Below are positions 40,101 through 50,400 of a DNA stretch of 64,000 nucleotides, one piece after another; the first letter of the stretch is position 1; every line of letters begins with the position of its first letter. A model generated the notes under the pieces. That model had not been told where the DNA came from. It searched no databases and worked only from the letters and a program-made list of their open reading frames with translations. The stretch is from contig NC_079135.1 in NCBI RefSeq assembly GCF_945859705.1, positions 30,367,679 through 30,431,678 of the forward strand. The letters run 5' to 3'. The stretch is from Episyrphus balteatus. Taxonomy: Eukaryota; Arthropoda; Insecta; Diptera; Syrphidae. Position numbers and translations under genes: made by a program.

Positions 40101-43100
40101 CTAAACTTTTTAAAACTAAAACTAGTTAGACCCAACTTGAAAAAAAGTATATTAACTGGTGTTGAAAAAACGTGTTGTTTGACATGCATTGGATTATTCA
40201 TTCGCATAAATGTTAAATATGTTTGAGTAATTGGTTAATTACTTCAAAATGTCAAATTTGTTTGAATGTTGTATACAAAAATATAAATTTAAAAATTCTT
40301 TTACTAAGCTACAATTTCTAAGAACTTGTTGTTAAGTAAATGCATACATACTTGCAAGTACTTAAAAATCTCTTAATTTACACCTTCCTCCTCCAAACAT
40401 TTTGTATGTATTTCTCTGTAAATTTAGTTACTTGAAATTGTTGAAATTTTGGGAAAAAGTAAAATGGAATTAAGTAGAAACTTTTCTTAACAGAGTGTGG
40501 GAATTATAGTTTATTTTTCTTTCTTAACTCTGCCACTTCTTTACAGCACCTACTTCTCAAAAAATTAAGCAAATTTATAATCAATTATCATATTAAAAGA
40601 TTATTTCCATTCATTTTATAAATAAACTCTCAGTATTTCTATTTACATTCATTCACTTGCGCTCGCAAAGTGCCATAACCAATTTTTAATCTTTATTTTT
40701 TAATATTAAATTTACATCAAAATAACGATTTATTGTAATATCTTATATCAATCTCATTAAAAAGAAAGCAATAAAATATTAATTACAATAAAACAAATTG
40801 AAACTCAATTAACTATTTCAAATCATCGAAATCACTTATTTTGTTTGCCTTACAAATTATTCATTTTCATTTTGGAAACATAATTTCATGGTTTTATGCA
40901 AATCTCTTTAGGTTATGGTTTTGAATGTATCTTCGTTATTGAAAACAGTCAAAGCTGTCGAAGATGAACACACCCGTGGTACACGAGCAATGGAAGCAAC
41001 TGTCGAAGCTATTTCACAAGAAATTCGGGTAAACTTTAAAAAAATAAACAAAATGAATGATGAGTATTAATAATGTTTATTTTATATCTTTAGGCAATGC
41101 AAGCACCACCACCACCTGGTACCCCACAATGCACTCCAGAAGATCTTATTCGAGTAACAAAGAATGTCACCTTAGCTACGGCCAAAGCTGTTGCTGCCGG
41201 TGCTTCTAATTTACAAGCTGATATAGTAGCAGCTGCAAATTTGGGTCGACGTGCGATATCCGAAATGCTTCTTGTTTGTCGCACCGTTGCCTGGAATTGT
41301 GCTGAAACTACAGAGCTTCGTCAAAGAACACTGGAAGCTGGAGCTGCTGTAGGTGAATCCTACAGAGAACTCTTGAATGGAATTCTTCGTAATTGCTCAG
41401 CCGACGAACGGATGCATTTGTCACGAAGAGTAGCAAAATGTGTTACAGATCTTGTTGCAATGGCTCGTCTACTAAAGGGTTCCGATTGGATTGATCCTGA
41501 AGATCCAACTGTAATTGCTGAAAATGAATTACTTGGAGCTGCAGCTTCTATAGATGCTGCTGCTAATAAATTAGCAAATTTAAGACCTCGAAGACAACCT
41601 GATGTTAAGGTAAACATTTTTAGTCTAATTTATTTTAACTAATCTTATAACAATTTACTAATTTGTATTGTGATGTGAATGTGATAAAAAAAAATAATGA
41701 ACCTTCTTATACATGGTGATGGGTGCTTTATAAATATATACCTAATCAACATAACAAGTGCTATTTTTTATATTAACAAAACAAAAAAATGAATGCTTTT
41801 ACACATTAAACCAGAGATAGTTCCAGTCAGATATGTTTGATATTCTTGGTTGTAATTAAATAATTCACCCAGGAATCAAACATATTATTACTGTGACTTA
41901 TCAACTTTCTTCTGCTTCATTAACTCTATTTTAAGAATGCTTTTATAAATATATATAATAAAAAAAAACTTTTAACAAATTATATTTCTTTTAACTAAAA
42001 AAATAATATTTAACAAATAAATAACTATGCTTTTGATGAAATAACACTGTTTTTAAGAGTCTCATTAACTTATTGGAATCAACTTATTGAGTCAAATACA
42101 AATACGATCCTGACATCTCAATTAATCCTATTTCTTAAGTGGATGAACCAAACCCGGTCTCTAGCTTAATTTGTGCATTTCTTTCCATCTTGATGGAACC
42201 TATTTAGCTCGACAAATCTGAGCAACGAGTTGCCTCTAAGAGATAATTCTTTTAACTTTGTTCCATTGTTTTCCAGTCAATATCCCTCCACCAAACTGGA
42301 TGGTTTAGGACGGCCGTAATAAAGATCTCGATGTCTACTTAAATATTTTTCTTCTGCGTCGCTCAGCGCTAAATCTAAAAATTAGAAGAATATTGAACCC
42401 TGAGCGATAAATTGGCAAGAGTGTTTCAAGTTTAGATCTCAAACAAGAGTCTCTAATCTGTTCATCGTGATATGCTGTCCGGGTCAGCGGTATTAGTTAT
42501 TTCATCTTTTTTTCATCCTGTATACAAGCGAACAAATTTGGCTGTTATGACGAAATGCTTCATTGCTCTAAACTACTCAACGCTAATCGATAGGAAAAAT
42601 GATTTGTAGCGACAGAGTTTTCATTCATTCAAAGATTTGGTATATGCTCCTGACCAAATCATCTCCACAAGGCCATCCACAGCCACACGAGCAGCTTTAT
42701 TTGTTGATATCGCTTTTGGGACCTCGTCCCAATATCTACCTTTCCATCTCAGCACACGTCCTGGGTAGCTGTTTTTGATTAAAAGTTACTTCTCTCGAGA
42801 CTCTAAAAACGGTTATTTTCAATCAAAAGAACTTTCAATCTTCCTCGTAAATTCTTATAAAATTATAATTTAATTTTGTTTTCTTTTTGTAGATTGAACT
42901 CGACGAGAATATGAAATTCGACGAAATGATTTTAGAAGCTGCTAAAGGTATTATGGCTGCATCATCGGCTTTGGTACGAGCAGCTAATGCTGCTCAAAGA
43001 GAACTCATCGATCAGGGTAAGGTAGCTCGCACTCCCTTAACCTCATCCGATGATGGTCAATGGTCTGAAGGTTTGATATCAGCGGCAAGATTAGTAGCTG

Positions 43101-44438
43101 CTGCCACTCATAGTATGGTAGAAGCTGCTCAAAACCTTGTTCGTGGTGTTGGCACTGAGGTTATGCTCATATCGACTGCAAGACAAGTAGCAGCATCAAC
43201 TGCTCAACTACTTATTGCCTGCAAAGTTAAATCCAATCCAACTTCTGAAGCTGGTCGTAGATTGCAAGCTGCCGGTACCGCTGTTATCAAATCAACAGAA
43301 AACCTCGTTCGTGCAGCCCAACAGGGTCTGGATGCCGAAGAAGAACACACTCTGAAAATCAACACAAGCATGGTTGATGGTATGGCACAAGAAATCAATG
43401 CCAGATCAGATGTGTTACGCATGGAGAAACAACTCGAAGAAGCACGAACCAAGTTGATTCGAATTCGACAGGCGAGATCAAGAAAGAATGTCCATGGAGG
43501 ATTCACCACAGACGAGAGTGATTCGGAATACCAAACCGCAACAGCTACCTATGGAAGTCTTCAGAATAGCCAAAATAATGTAAGCAAAACAAAATCAATA
43601 TTAATAAAGTAGTTACAAAAATCTAACAACAAAAACTAATTCTTCTAACAGACACTTAATCGGTCGGGTTATACTGACACTCCAACATCTCCGAGTTATT
43701 ATCAATCAGCCAAATCAAATTACACTTTCCAACAAACACCACAACACTTCCATCATCCCGAAGCTGTTTCACCCACATTTAACCAAAGTGAAAATTTCCC
43801 ACCCCCACCTCCACCCCTCCAATCTACCACAATAACTAGTAATGCCACATTTAGACCTAATCCCAAGCTAACAGCTAATGCAGTTCCACGTCCCTATCCA
43901 GGGACTGGCCGAATTGCCTCACCATCAAGTCCATCTCCCATTAATAGTACATCTTTTGAAACTCTAACCTCTTCATCGGTATTGAAAAATGCCTACCTAA
44001 ATGACTCAATGCCACCACCACCTTCGCCCAAGAAGAATCCAGGCAATTTGGAAGCATGTGTCAAGGATCTGCATGACAAGACATTTGGACAAGGTGGTGT
44101 TGTTCAAATAACTGGAGCTTATAATCCAGGACAAAAATATGAAGGATATACTTCAAGGTAAATTGATTTGAAATTTATTTGCAATGCTTAATTCTAATAA
44201 AAAATCATTTAGATATGAGACAAGGAAATATGAAGAAAACAGTGACGTGAAACCCTTGGAAGCTGGCTTTTCTCAGATCACTTTGAATTCGGATGGTGGA
44301 AAGATCTCTCTGGTCGATGAAGGATCAACTCGTTTGTCTTCAATCACACAACGTGTAATGGAACGAAAAACCTTTACAACAACAACAGAATCTCGGTCGG
44401 AGAAGAAGACCGAGCAGCACAGTTTTAGATTAGAATAA
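25000..44438 (+). CDS. rhea: Talin, full-length, 15 coding exons
   Basis: Talin is the large cytoplasmic adaptor that links integrin beta tails to actin and recruits vinculin at cell-matrix junctions. Fifteen exons (25000-25135, 28522-28920, 28985-29176, 29243-29321, 29406-29909, 29979-30067, 30306-30394, 32612-32728, 32793-37374, 37430-37620, 40912-41028, 41094-41609, 42893-43579, 43652-44157, 44213-44438) join in one frame to 8430 nt, or 2809 residues plus stop. Every junction is GT-AG and phase-consistent. The order is a FERM head of about 400 residues (F0-F3, with the PTB-like F3 ending FGDYADQYYSVQTTE), a linker, a long Ala/Ser-rich helical rod, the I/LWEQ actin-binding module with a dimerisation helix (about 2338-2540), and a Pro/Ser/Thr-rich extension. 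Fly talin is about 2.8 thousand residues long, so this copy is intact. The start lies in AAACAATG and is followed by STLSLRISLEGG, matching talin N-termini. Confidence 0.97.
25136..28521 (+). other. Talin intron 1 of the coding part
   Basis: A 3.4-kb intron with no gene and no clear transposon termini. Several AT-rich and poly-T blocks are present. The ORFs in both directions around 25820-26240 are short, overlapping and without domain resemblance. Confidence 0.6.
28522..28920 (+). CDS. rhea: Talin coding exon 2 (F0/F1)
   Basis: Encodes residues 46-178. It reads SEYGLF, then GVWLEAGRTLGYYIL, then DDSQPVSQLMVVICTKIGI, the second half of F0 and the F1 subdomain including its basic lysine-rich loop (KRKFAEKDRDAKMESLRKK). 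The acceptor is TTCTTCCAG and the donor is GTAAAT. Phase 1 at both ends. Confidence 0.95.
28985..29176 (+). CDS. rhea: Talin coding exon 3 (F1/F2)
   Basis: Encodes residues 179-242: NWVDVGKTLREQGI, then LLRRKFFFSDQNID, then LLYVQARDAILDGTHPV. This is the F1-F2 boundary of the talin head. The upstream intron is only 64 bp. Acceptor TTTTTTTAAG, donor GTATGA. Confidence 0.95.
29243..29321 (+). CDS. rhea: Talin coding exon 4 (F2)
   Basis: A 79-bp exon encoding CEFAGIQVHIQFGDHKESKH of the F2 subdomain, with PGFL at its end. Acceptor TTCTTTGTAG, donor GTGAGT. The frame is phase 1 in and phase 2 out, and it completes an aspartate codon with the next exon. Confidence 0.93.
29406..29909 (+). CDS. rhea: Talin coding exon 5 (F2/F3)
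   Basis: Encodes residues 269-436: the end of F2 and the whole PTB-like F3 subdomain, which binds the membrane-proximal NPxY motif of integrin beta tails. The F3 signature WPLTTVRRWGASPNTFTLDF, followed by YYSVQTTEAE and LIAGYIDIILKKK, is unmistakable. The conserved tryptophan of the integrin-binding groove is present. Acceptor TTATTTTCAG, donor GTAAGT at 29910. Confidence 0.96.
29979..30067 (+). CDS. rhea: Talin coding exon 6 (head-rod linker)
   Basis: Encodes residues 437-466, reading TQFFEYGTNEVGKADTKSIA then QPVVLRPYDG. This is part of the flexible linker between the FERM head and the rod. Acceptor TTTTTGTTAG, donor GTATGT. Phase 2 in, phase 1 out. Confidence 0.9.
30306..30394 (+). CDS. 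rhea: Talin coding exon 7 (linker)
   Basis: Encodes residues 466-496, including ERPYTQGESQPMQYGAFVGQ, the rest of the unstructured linker. It ends in phase 0 with donor GTGAGT. An exon of this size in the linker could be skipped or alternatively used; nothing in the sequence decides this. Confidence 0.9.
30395..32611 (+). other. Talin intron within the linker/rod boundary
   Basis: A 2.2-kb AT-rich intron without a supportable gene. Near 31490-31525 is a tRNA-like fragment (TTACGCCAGAG then GGGTTCGTTTTCC) that resembles the 3' half of a SINE head with a B box. The rest shows nothing distinctive. Confidence 0.45.
32612..32728 (+). CDS. rhea: Talin coding exon 8 (rod start)
   Basis: Encodes 39 residues (497-535): KEVRISSVNLTEPQRALLSY then ISAGQDILLRADEELRTK. 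This is the first helix of rod domain R1. Acceptor GATTTTCACAG, donor GTAATT. Phase 0 at both ends. Confidence 0.94.
32793..37374 (+). CDS. rhea: Talin coding exon 9, giant rod exon
   Basis: A single 4582-bp exon encoding residues 536-2062, most of the rod as serial four- and five-helix bundles. The translation is dominated by alanine-, serine- and leucine-rich amphipathic helices, with repeated short phrases such as SAKEIA, VGEISR and AAQNAV. Several helices match the vinculin-binding pattern of buried hydrophobics, but I cannot assign individual sites reliably by eye. It is open throughout, with acceptor TTTTTTGTGTAG and donor GTAAGT. It shows no frameshift or stop, which supports a functional gene. 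Confidence 0.97.
37430..37620 (+). CDS. rhea: Talin coding exon 10 (rod)
   Basis: Encodes residues 2063-2126: LQLSEAVKRGACSLGSAQPD then VMVINAVKDVASALGDLI, a rod helix pair. The acceptor is GTTTTTCAG after a 55-bp intron, and the donor is GTAAGA. Frame phase 1 to 0. Confidence 0.95.
37621..40911 (+). other. Talin rod intron, 3.3 kb
   Basis: AT-rich intron with no supportable gene. ORFs here, such as one at 39241-39714, are low-complexity Phe/Leu/Ile/Lys-rich translations of T- and A-runs and are not called. No clear transposon ends were seen. Confidence 0.6.
40912..41028 (+). CDS. rhea: Talin coding exon 11 (rod)
   Basis: A 117-bp exon encoding 39 residues (2127-2165), VMVLNVSSLLKTVKAVEDEH then AMEATVEAISQEIR. 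Acceptor AATCTCTTTAG, donor GTAAAC. Phase 0 on both sides. Confidence 0.94.
41094..41609 (+). CDS. rhea: Talin coding exon 12 (rod)
   Basis: Encodes 172 residues (2166-2337), starting AMQAPPPPGTPQCTPEDLIR and containing NVTLATAKAVAAGASNLQAD. This is the last rod bundle before the actin-binding module. Acceptor TATATCTTTAG, donor GTAAAC. Confidence 0.95.
41610..42892 (+). other. Talin intron before the I/LWEQ exon
   Basis: A 1.3-kb intron. The part from about 42060 to 42800 is less AT-rich than its neighbours and could be an old repeat, but I recognise neither termini nor a coding frame. Confidence 0.5.
42893..43579 (+). CDS. rhea: Talin coding exon 13 (I/LWEQ module)
   Basis: Encodes 229 residues (2338-2566), the I/LWEQ (THATCH) actin-binding five-helix bundle and the C-terminal dimerisation helix. 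Visible blocks are ILEAAKGIMAASSALV, then QWSEGLISAARLVAAATHSM, then EVMLISTARQVAASTAQLL, and finally the charged helix LRMEKQLEEARTKLIRIRQA. The exon ends in phase 0 after NSQNN, with donor GTAAGC. This matters for a possible alternative last exon at 44876. Confidence 0.96.
43652..44157 (+). CDS. rhea: Talin coding exon 14 (C-terminal extension)
   Basis: Encodes residues 2567-2735, a disordered Ser/Thr/Pro/Asn-rich extension absent from vertebrate talins but known in fly talin. It has polyproline runs (FPPPPPPLQ and MPPPPPSPKKNPG). It ends phase 2 with donor GTAAAT. Confidence 0.93.
44213..44438 (+). CDS. rhea: Talin terminal coding exon 15
   Basis: Encodes the last 75 residues, ending SEKKTEQHSFRLE, then TAA at 44436-44438. 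Acceptor AAAATCATTTAG; the split codon AG/A restores arginine. The tail is charged and rich in Ser/Thr. Confidence 0.94.
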
Positions 44439-44875
44439 GTGTGTGTTGTTTTGGTGAAAGTGTTTCTTTTTTTTTTAACTAATTAAGTAGCAACAGATGA
44501 TATAAATAATAACAATTAATTATTATAATAATATATAAAAAAAAACATTTAGCTTTTAACCATTAAACTAATACATACAAATAACAACAACAACAGAAAA
44601 AAAATAATATTCACCAAGTGCCAGATAAATAGTTTCCCTTTACCTATTCTTTTTTTTCCAAAAAAAAAAAAAACTATTTTCTCTGCTTTCTTAGCAATTT
44701 GCAACTTTTTTACTTCTTTTTTTCGAAATTCTTTTTTAACGAATCACCAAAAGTGCTTATGAAAATTAAACAGATTTTCAAAATGTATACAAAATATTTT
44801 TCTACTTAAAATTGTATTTTTGTTTTATTTTCTAAATTGTATATTCTTTCTCTCTCTCTCTTTCACACTATTCAG

Positions 44876-44929
44876 GATGTAATTAATCAATTGAAAATGA
44901 AATTTGCCAAGAAGTTGCCAAACCTTTGA
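44876..44929 (+). CDS. Possible alternative last coding exon of talin
   Basis: A textbook acceptor (CTCTCTCTTTCACACTATTCAG) precedes an 18-codon frame that ends in TGA at 44927-44929. Read in phase 0 it gives DVINQLKMKFAKKLPNL. Exon 13 ends in phase 0, so skipping exons 14 and 15 would replace the fly-type extension with this 17-residue basic tail. The splice signal and frame are seen; use of the exon is inference. If it followed exon 14 instead, it would stop after two codons. Confidence 0.35.
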   Translation, partial: DVINQLKMKFAKKLPNL

Positions 44930-45270
44930 TGTATACCGTAGAAGTTGTTCAAATTAATTTTTTTTGAAAATTGTATTTTACTATTTTTTATTAACTAAAG
45001 TATTGTTTTATATATTTTTTTGTTTTACAAGGGGAACTAACCAAAAAAAAACAACAAGCTTTTAGTGTTTTTTTTTTTTAATTTAATTTTAAAGTTATAA
45101 TATTTTTTTTATTAAAGATATATAATTTGAAATAATGCAGAATTAACAAAGTACTGTTTTCTTATGTTTTTTTGTATTAATTATATGTAAATATTTAACT
45201 TATATACATACACATATTATATTATATATATATTTTTATGTTTTCTTTTCCAAAAACTACAAAAAAAACG

Positions 45271-45276
45271 AATAAA
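45271..45276 (+). terminator. Poly(A) signal of talin
   Basis: AATAAA is followed about 25 bases later by a GT/T-rich downstream element (TGTGTGTTTTTATTTG). It is the best-formed signal after the talin stop codon. Confidence 0.6.
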
Positions 45277-45735
45277 ATGTTTATCTAACCAAAATTTTAT
45301 GTGTGTTTTTATTTGAAGAAGACGCGATAACTGCGTTTTGTGAAACTTCAGGTTTTGTAGATCACTGCCGCAGTTTCAGTACCAATAATTATGAATATGG
45401 ATTAAAATCAAAATTTTTGTTTTGCATAAAACTCGACAGAGTTAAAATCGTATAGGCGAGAGGTCTGTTTAAAACAGTTTAGGCGGGCTATTTCATAAAA
45501 ACTTGACTTGCAATAGAAACAAAAATATTAAAAATGAAAAAAAATATAACTTAGGGAACATTTTTAAATTTACACTTTGTACATTTCGTTGTATTGCATT
45601 TAGAATGTAAAATATTGCAATATTAAAATTGGCAATGCATCGTGCAATATGGGAAGGGCAAATTGAATTATTATATTTTTGTTTTAAGTATGAAAAATGA
45701 TGCTATGTAATTGGAAACTTCAATTTCAACTATGA

Positions 45736-45880
45736 AACCAATAGAACTCAAAATATAAGATTTTTAACCCAACAACTTGGAGATTTTGTTTTAATTTTTT
45801 CAAATGATTCAACCTAACAAAAAAGTTGAACCATCAAAATAGACTCGTTTTAAAAAGTTTAATTTTGGGTTCTATTGGTT
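45736..45880. repeat. Short inverted-repeat element
   Basis: A 145-bp hairpin-forming segment has arms AACCAATAGAACTCAAAAT (45736-45754) and its near-exact reverse complement (45862-45880). It lies between the convergent talin and IVD 3' ends. It could be a tiny MITE, but no clear target duplication was seen. Confidence 0.5.
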
Positions 45881-46531
45881 GGATATTCAAGATAAATTTT
45901 CTCAGACTCAGGAAAAATGTCAGAGCACCATATTTTGCACTAAAAGTACACGCTACACGTTAAAGTAATAACATTGCTAGGTCATGACCATGTCAATGAT
46001 TTTCTTGGGGATGTTTTTTTTTATCGAATTTGTACTTGTTATAGAAGGGAAATTATTAGATTTTGTTCAATCAATTTCCTTTAGAATTTCTAGTTTCAGG
46101 GGAGTGCGCTGGCTACTGCATAACTGTAATATAACCTTCTCCTCTGTCTGCATGACTATTGTCTTATGAAGTAGCCCGACCACCCAAAAAATTATATACA
46201 CACACTTATCTTTGATAAAAGCACTAGCAAAGGATTGAGCCGTAGTCGTACCGTACGAAAAACGCCCGATGTCAAAATTAAAATTTAATTTATCAGAAAA
46301 TAGGCCATTCTTCCAGGTTTCACAAAAAAGTCTATACAAAAATCGTGGTTTTATTCGGTTTTTTTTTTAATCCATTCGATTTTTAGAGGTGTACGTAAGC
46401 AGTGTACTAAAAATAAATTTAAATTTTAAAATTCAGGAGTACTCTACATTTTTCTCAAGTCTGTTGCTAACAAAAAAAAAATACAAAACTGCAGTATAAA
46501 TGTAAAAATATATTTTTCCCCAAATAACATA

Positions 46532-46751
46532 CAGCCCTATTCTGCTATTCGATTCACGTGAATCGAAGAATTCCCTTTCTTAATCATGTCAAATTGGCTT
46601 TGAAAAACTTCAAACTTTCGATAGCAAAGTGTTGTTCCCGTCTGTTTTAGAAATTCTAAAGAAAAAAAAATTGTCTAGATTTAATTTTAACCACCTTTTA
46701 AACAGTTCTTATTTAAGACTTTCACGTGAATCGAATAGCAGAATAGGGCTG
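46532..46751. mobile_element. 220-bp MITE between talin and IVD
   Basis: Inverted ends CAGCCCTATTCTGCTATTCG and the reverse complement are followed by ATTCACGTGAAT on both sides; about 31 bp match perfectly. The flanks show ATA on both sides, suggesting a 3-bp target duplication. It lies just past the IVD stop codon. The ATTAAA-type signal at 46680-46685 on the - strand, inside this element, may be used for IVD polyadenylation. Confidence 0.7.
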
Positions 46752-46825
46752 ATAAATGTTTAACAATAAAATAAATGCATCTATAAAGTCTTAACTGATT
46801 TCAATTTTTTTCTTAAATCTAATAA

Positions 46826-47454
46826 TTAAGCATACTCTTTGTTAAGTTCCCTTCCAATCAACCAACGTCTAATTTCCGAAGTTCCAGCACCGATTTCATA
46901 AAGTTTAGCATCTCTCAAGAATCGTCCTGTTGGATAGTCATTGATATATCCATTTCCTCCAAGAATTTGTATAGCATCCAAGGCAACTTTAGTTGCGTTT
47001 TCGGCACAATATAAAATAACACCAGCACAATCTTTGGGGCTTTTGTAACCCAAATCAGCGGCTCTTGCCAGGCTGTACAAATAAGAACGACATGCACTTA
47101 GATTCGTATACATATCGGCCATTTTGCCTTGAATCAATTGGAATTCACCAATAAGTTGATTTTTCTGTTTACGCTGGTGAGCATAGTCGAATGAAATGTC
47201 ACAAGCAGCTTGCATTACTCCAACTGGCCCAGCTGCCAAAACTAGGCGTTCATAATCTAACCCAGACATTAAGACGTAAACACCTTTGTTTACTTCACCC
47301 AAGATATTTTTTTCTGGTACTTTCAAATCTTGGAATATCAGCTCACATGTACTGCTGCCACGCATACCCAATTTATCTAATTTTTTACCAACACTAAATC
47401 CTTCCCAATCGGTTTCGATAATGAAGGCGGTAATTGCATGCTTGTCAGCGGTAC
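46826..47454 (-). CDS. IVD: IVD exon 5 (catalytic C-terminal domain)
   Basis: Encodes residues 213-421, including RGSSTCELIFQDLKVPEKNI, the catalytic GLDYERL, FQLIQGKMADMY, the C-terminal signature QILGGNGYINDYPTGRFLRD and IGRELNKEYA, then TAA. Acceptor CAATATTTAG. Confidence 0.96.
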
Positions 47455-50400
47455 CTAAATATTGAAATAATAAGTCTCTTTTGAATTGAATTGAGGAATA
47501 AATTTTTACCAGTTGCAGTTTTGGCATAAACAATTAAGACATCGGCATCAGATCCATTTGTAATCCAGAATTTACTGCCATTCAATACATAATGGTCACC
47601 CTTTTTCTCAGCTCGTAGCTTCATCGAGACCACATCACTTCCAGAACCTGGTTCCGACATTGCCAGAGCTCCGATATGCTCTCCACTGCAGAGCTTTGGC
47701 AAATACTTTTGCTTCTGCTCAAGAGTTCCATTTTTTGTTAGCTGATTTATGCATAGATTTGAATGTGCTCCATAAGATAAGCCAACACCTCCGGCAGCTC
47801 TAGAATTTAAATAAGTTTCGTTAAGTTTGTTTTTGATTTTTGAAAATATTTTGATTTTAGTCTTACAGTTATTTTCCACTGGTACGAAAAATTAAAAATG
47901 AAAACGATGAGAATTGAAATTATGATAGAATGAGAAGAGGTAATACATTTACCTTGAAATTTCTTCCATTATAATGCAATGGTCAAGATACGTGCCACCA
48001 GTTCCTCCAAATTCGGGATCTGCGGTTATTCCATGAAAACCTAGAGCTCCCATTTTCTGCCAAAAAGCACGTAAGTCTCTAAGAATAAACATTTTCAACT
48101 TTAAGCTCAAACTAGAATAGAAAGACTCACTTGAAGTTATCATTTTTATCGATCTCATTGGCAAATGGGGCCAATTCTTTTTGGAAGAAATTGAAAGCTG
48201 TCTCCCTGAGCTGGAATCAAAAAACCCAACATAAAATAAGATACATTCTTATTAGTTCAGTTATATAATTTGATTTGTGTAAGTTAAAACGTTGCGTGTC
48301 TAGAGGCAATAAAATTCTGTGTTAAAAATTGGTTTCTTTACGCAACAACAGCGGGGAGGATAAAAAAAAAACAGGAAATTATTACTGCATGTGCTAGTCG
48401 AAGAATGGTTTGACATATTGACCTTAATAATGAACTCATGTTAAGTTTTGTTTGTTTAGCCATTGTACGATACATTTTTTTCTTCTTGTTGCCATCTGCA
48501 AGCTAGGAGTCTATGGCAGTTATACAACAATGCTCTAAGGTAAAAATCTGTGTTCAGACTTCCGAAGGCCCGTAAAAAAATAGTAAAGCTTCAGTCATGT
48601 CAAATTCTATATTGGGTTGGAAGATTTAGATTTGTATTATTAACCCTTTCGGTACCAGCGTTACTCTCATGTAACATATCTTTAAAAATTCGTAAAAAAA
48701 TATTCCATAAAACAATTTTTTAGGTTTCGATGGCTTAATTGAAAGATAATAATGCCTAGTATCTGGATTAGTACAAAAAATAGTCAAATATCTTATATAC
48801 AGTTGTGTTCAAAATAATAGTAGTGCCTGCAAAAAAATAACATTTTTTATATTTACGGTGCTTCTATGGTTAAAAATTTAATTTCTTTGATGCCAAAGTT
48901 TGTAACGGTCAATTACTAAGAAATGTATCGTAGTTTTAAAATGAAAAAGAAGGTGACAAATAGTTTTTCATTGACCTTTGGTTGTTCTTTCTAATTTGAC
49001 CTGTTCAAAATAATAGTAGTTAAAGTTATTTTTGAAGAATTTAAAAGCGGTTTATAACTAAGAATATTTATTTTTGGTTTAAAAGTAAGTACTCATATAA
49101 TTTGAACAATTTTTCACCAAAAAACGATTTGTTTCGGTTTTAATCTATTTAAAGTTCGAAGAGCAAAACACTGCAGTTCGGATAACGGAAACTTATACGA
49201 AAGCTGCTTGAAGAAGGGAAAATCTACTTGGAAATTCAAGATTATAATAGGATGCTCCCCTACAATGGTAGCCAATGCAATAAACTTAACGAAAGACCCG
49301 AAACGCGCGGTAGAAAAAGAAAAAAGACCGTCGTAGATGACAGGCGTATTGTCCAGATGAGTAAAGTTGAGCCTTCTGCATCGTCGTTTCAAATCCAGAA
49401 GCCTTTCAAGCCTGGATTGCAGTGCAGTAAACATTCGGAGGCGACTGTTGGAGATAAATTTGTACGCTTGAAGTCCACGAAAAGTTCCGTTGTTAACTAA
49501 GAAATGTGTTAAAATACTAAAATTTTCGACCCTCCATGTTTAACTGTTTTCGTAGTATACTTTGGAACATATTCCGTATTGGTTGGACGTCGGACGTATT
49601 GTGGAGATCCAGTACCACCAAAGAGGATAAAAATTTGCTCTCATCAGTAAACAATATGTTACGCCATAACTTCGCTGGCCAGTTTATGTGGTTTTTTACA
49701 AACTGGATACGCTTTCTAACATGTTTTGCGGAACTTTTCGTGGACTTCAAGCGTACAAATTAGTCTCCAACAGTCGCCTCCGAATGTTTACTGCCCTGCA
49801 ACCCAGGCTTAAAGCCTTCTGGATGTGAAACAACGATGTAGAAGGCTCAACTTTGCTCGTCTGGACAATACGCCTGTCATCTACGGCGGTCTTTTTTCTT
49901 TTTCTACCGCGCGTTTCGGGTCTTTCGTTGACTTTATTGCATTGGCTACCATTGTAGAGGAGCATCCTATTATAATCTTGAATTTCCAAGTAGATTTTCC
50001 CTTCTTCAAGCAGCTTTCGTATAAGTTTCCGTTATCCGAACTGCAGTGTTTTGCTCTTCGAACTTTAAATAGATTAAAACCGAAACAAATCGTTTTTTGG
50101 TGAAAAATTGTTCAAATTATATGAGTACTTACTTTTAAACCAAAAATAAATATTCTTAGTTATAAACCGCTTTTAAATTCTTCAAAAATAACTTTAACTA
50201 CTATTATTTTGAACAGGTCAAATTAGAAAGAACAACCAAAGGTCAATGAAAAACTATTTGTCACCTTCTTTTTCATTTTAAAACTACGATACATTTCTTA
50301 GTAATTGACCGTTACAAACTTTGGCATCAAAGAAATTAAATTTTTAACCATAGAAGCACAGTAAATATAAAAAATGTTATTTTTTTGCAGGCACTACTAT

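Larger units (their letters stand above)
44439..45295 (+). other. rhea: Talin 3' UTR
   Basis: AT-rich 3' untranslated stretch after the TAA. It contains a CT microsatellite and the acceptor of the possible alternative exon at 44876. The likely 3' end follows the poly(A) signal at 45271. Length is inferred from that signal only. Confidence 0.6.
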
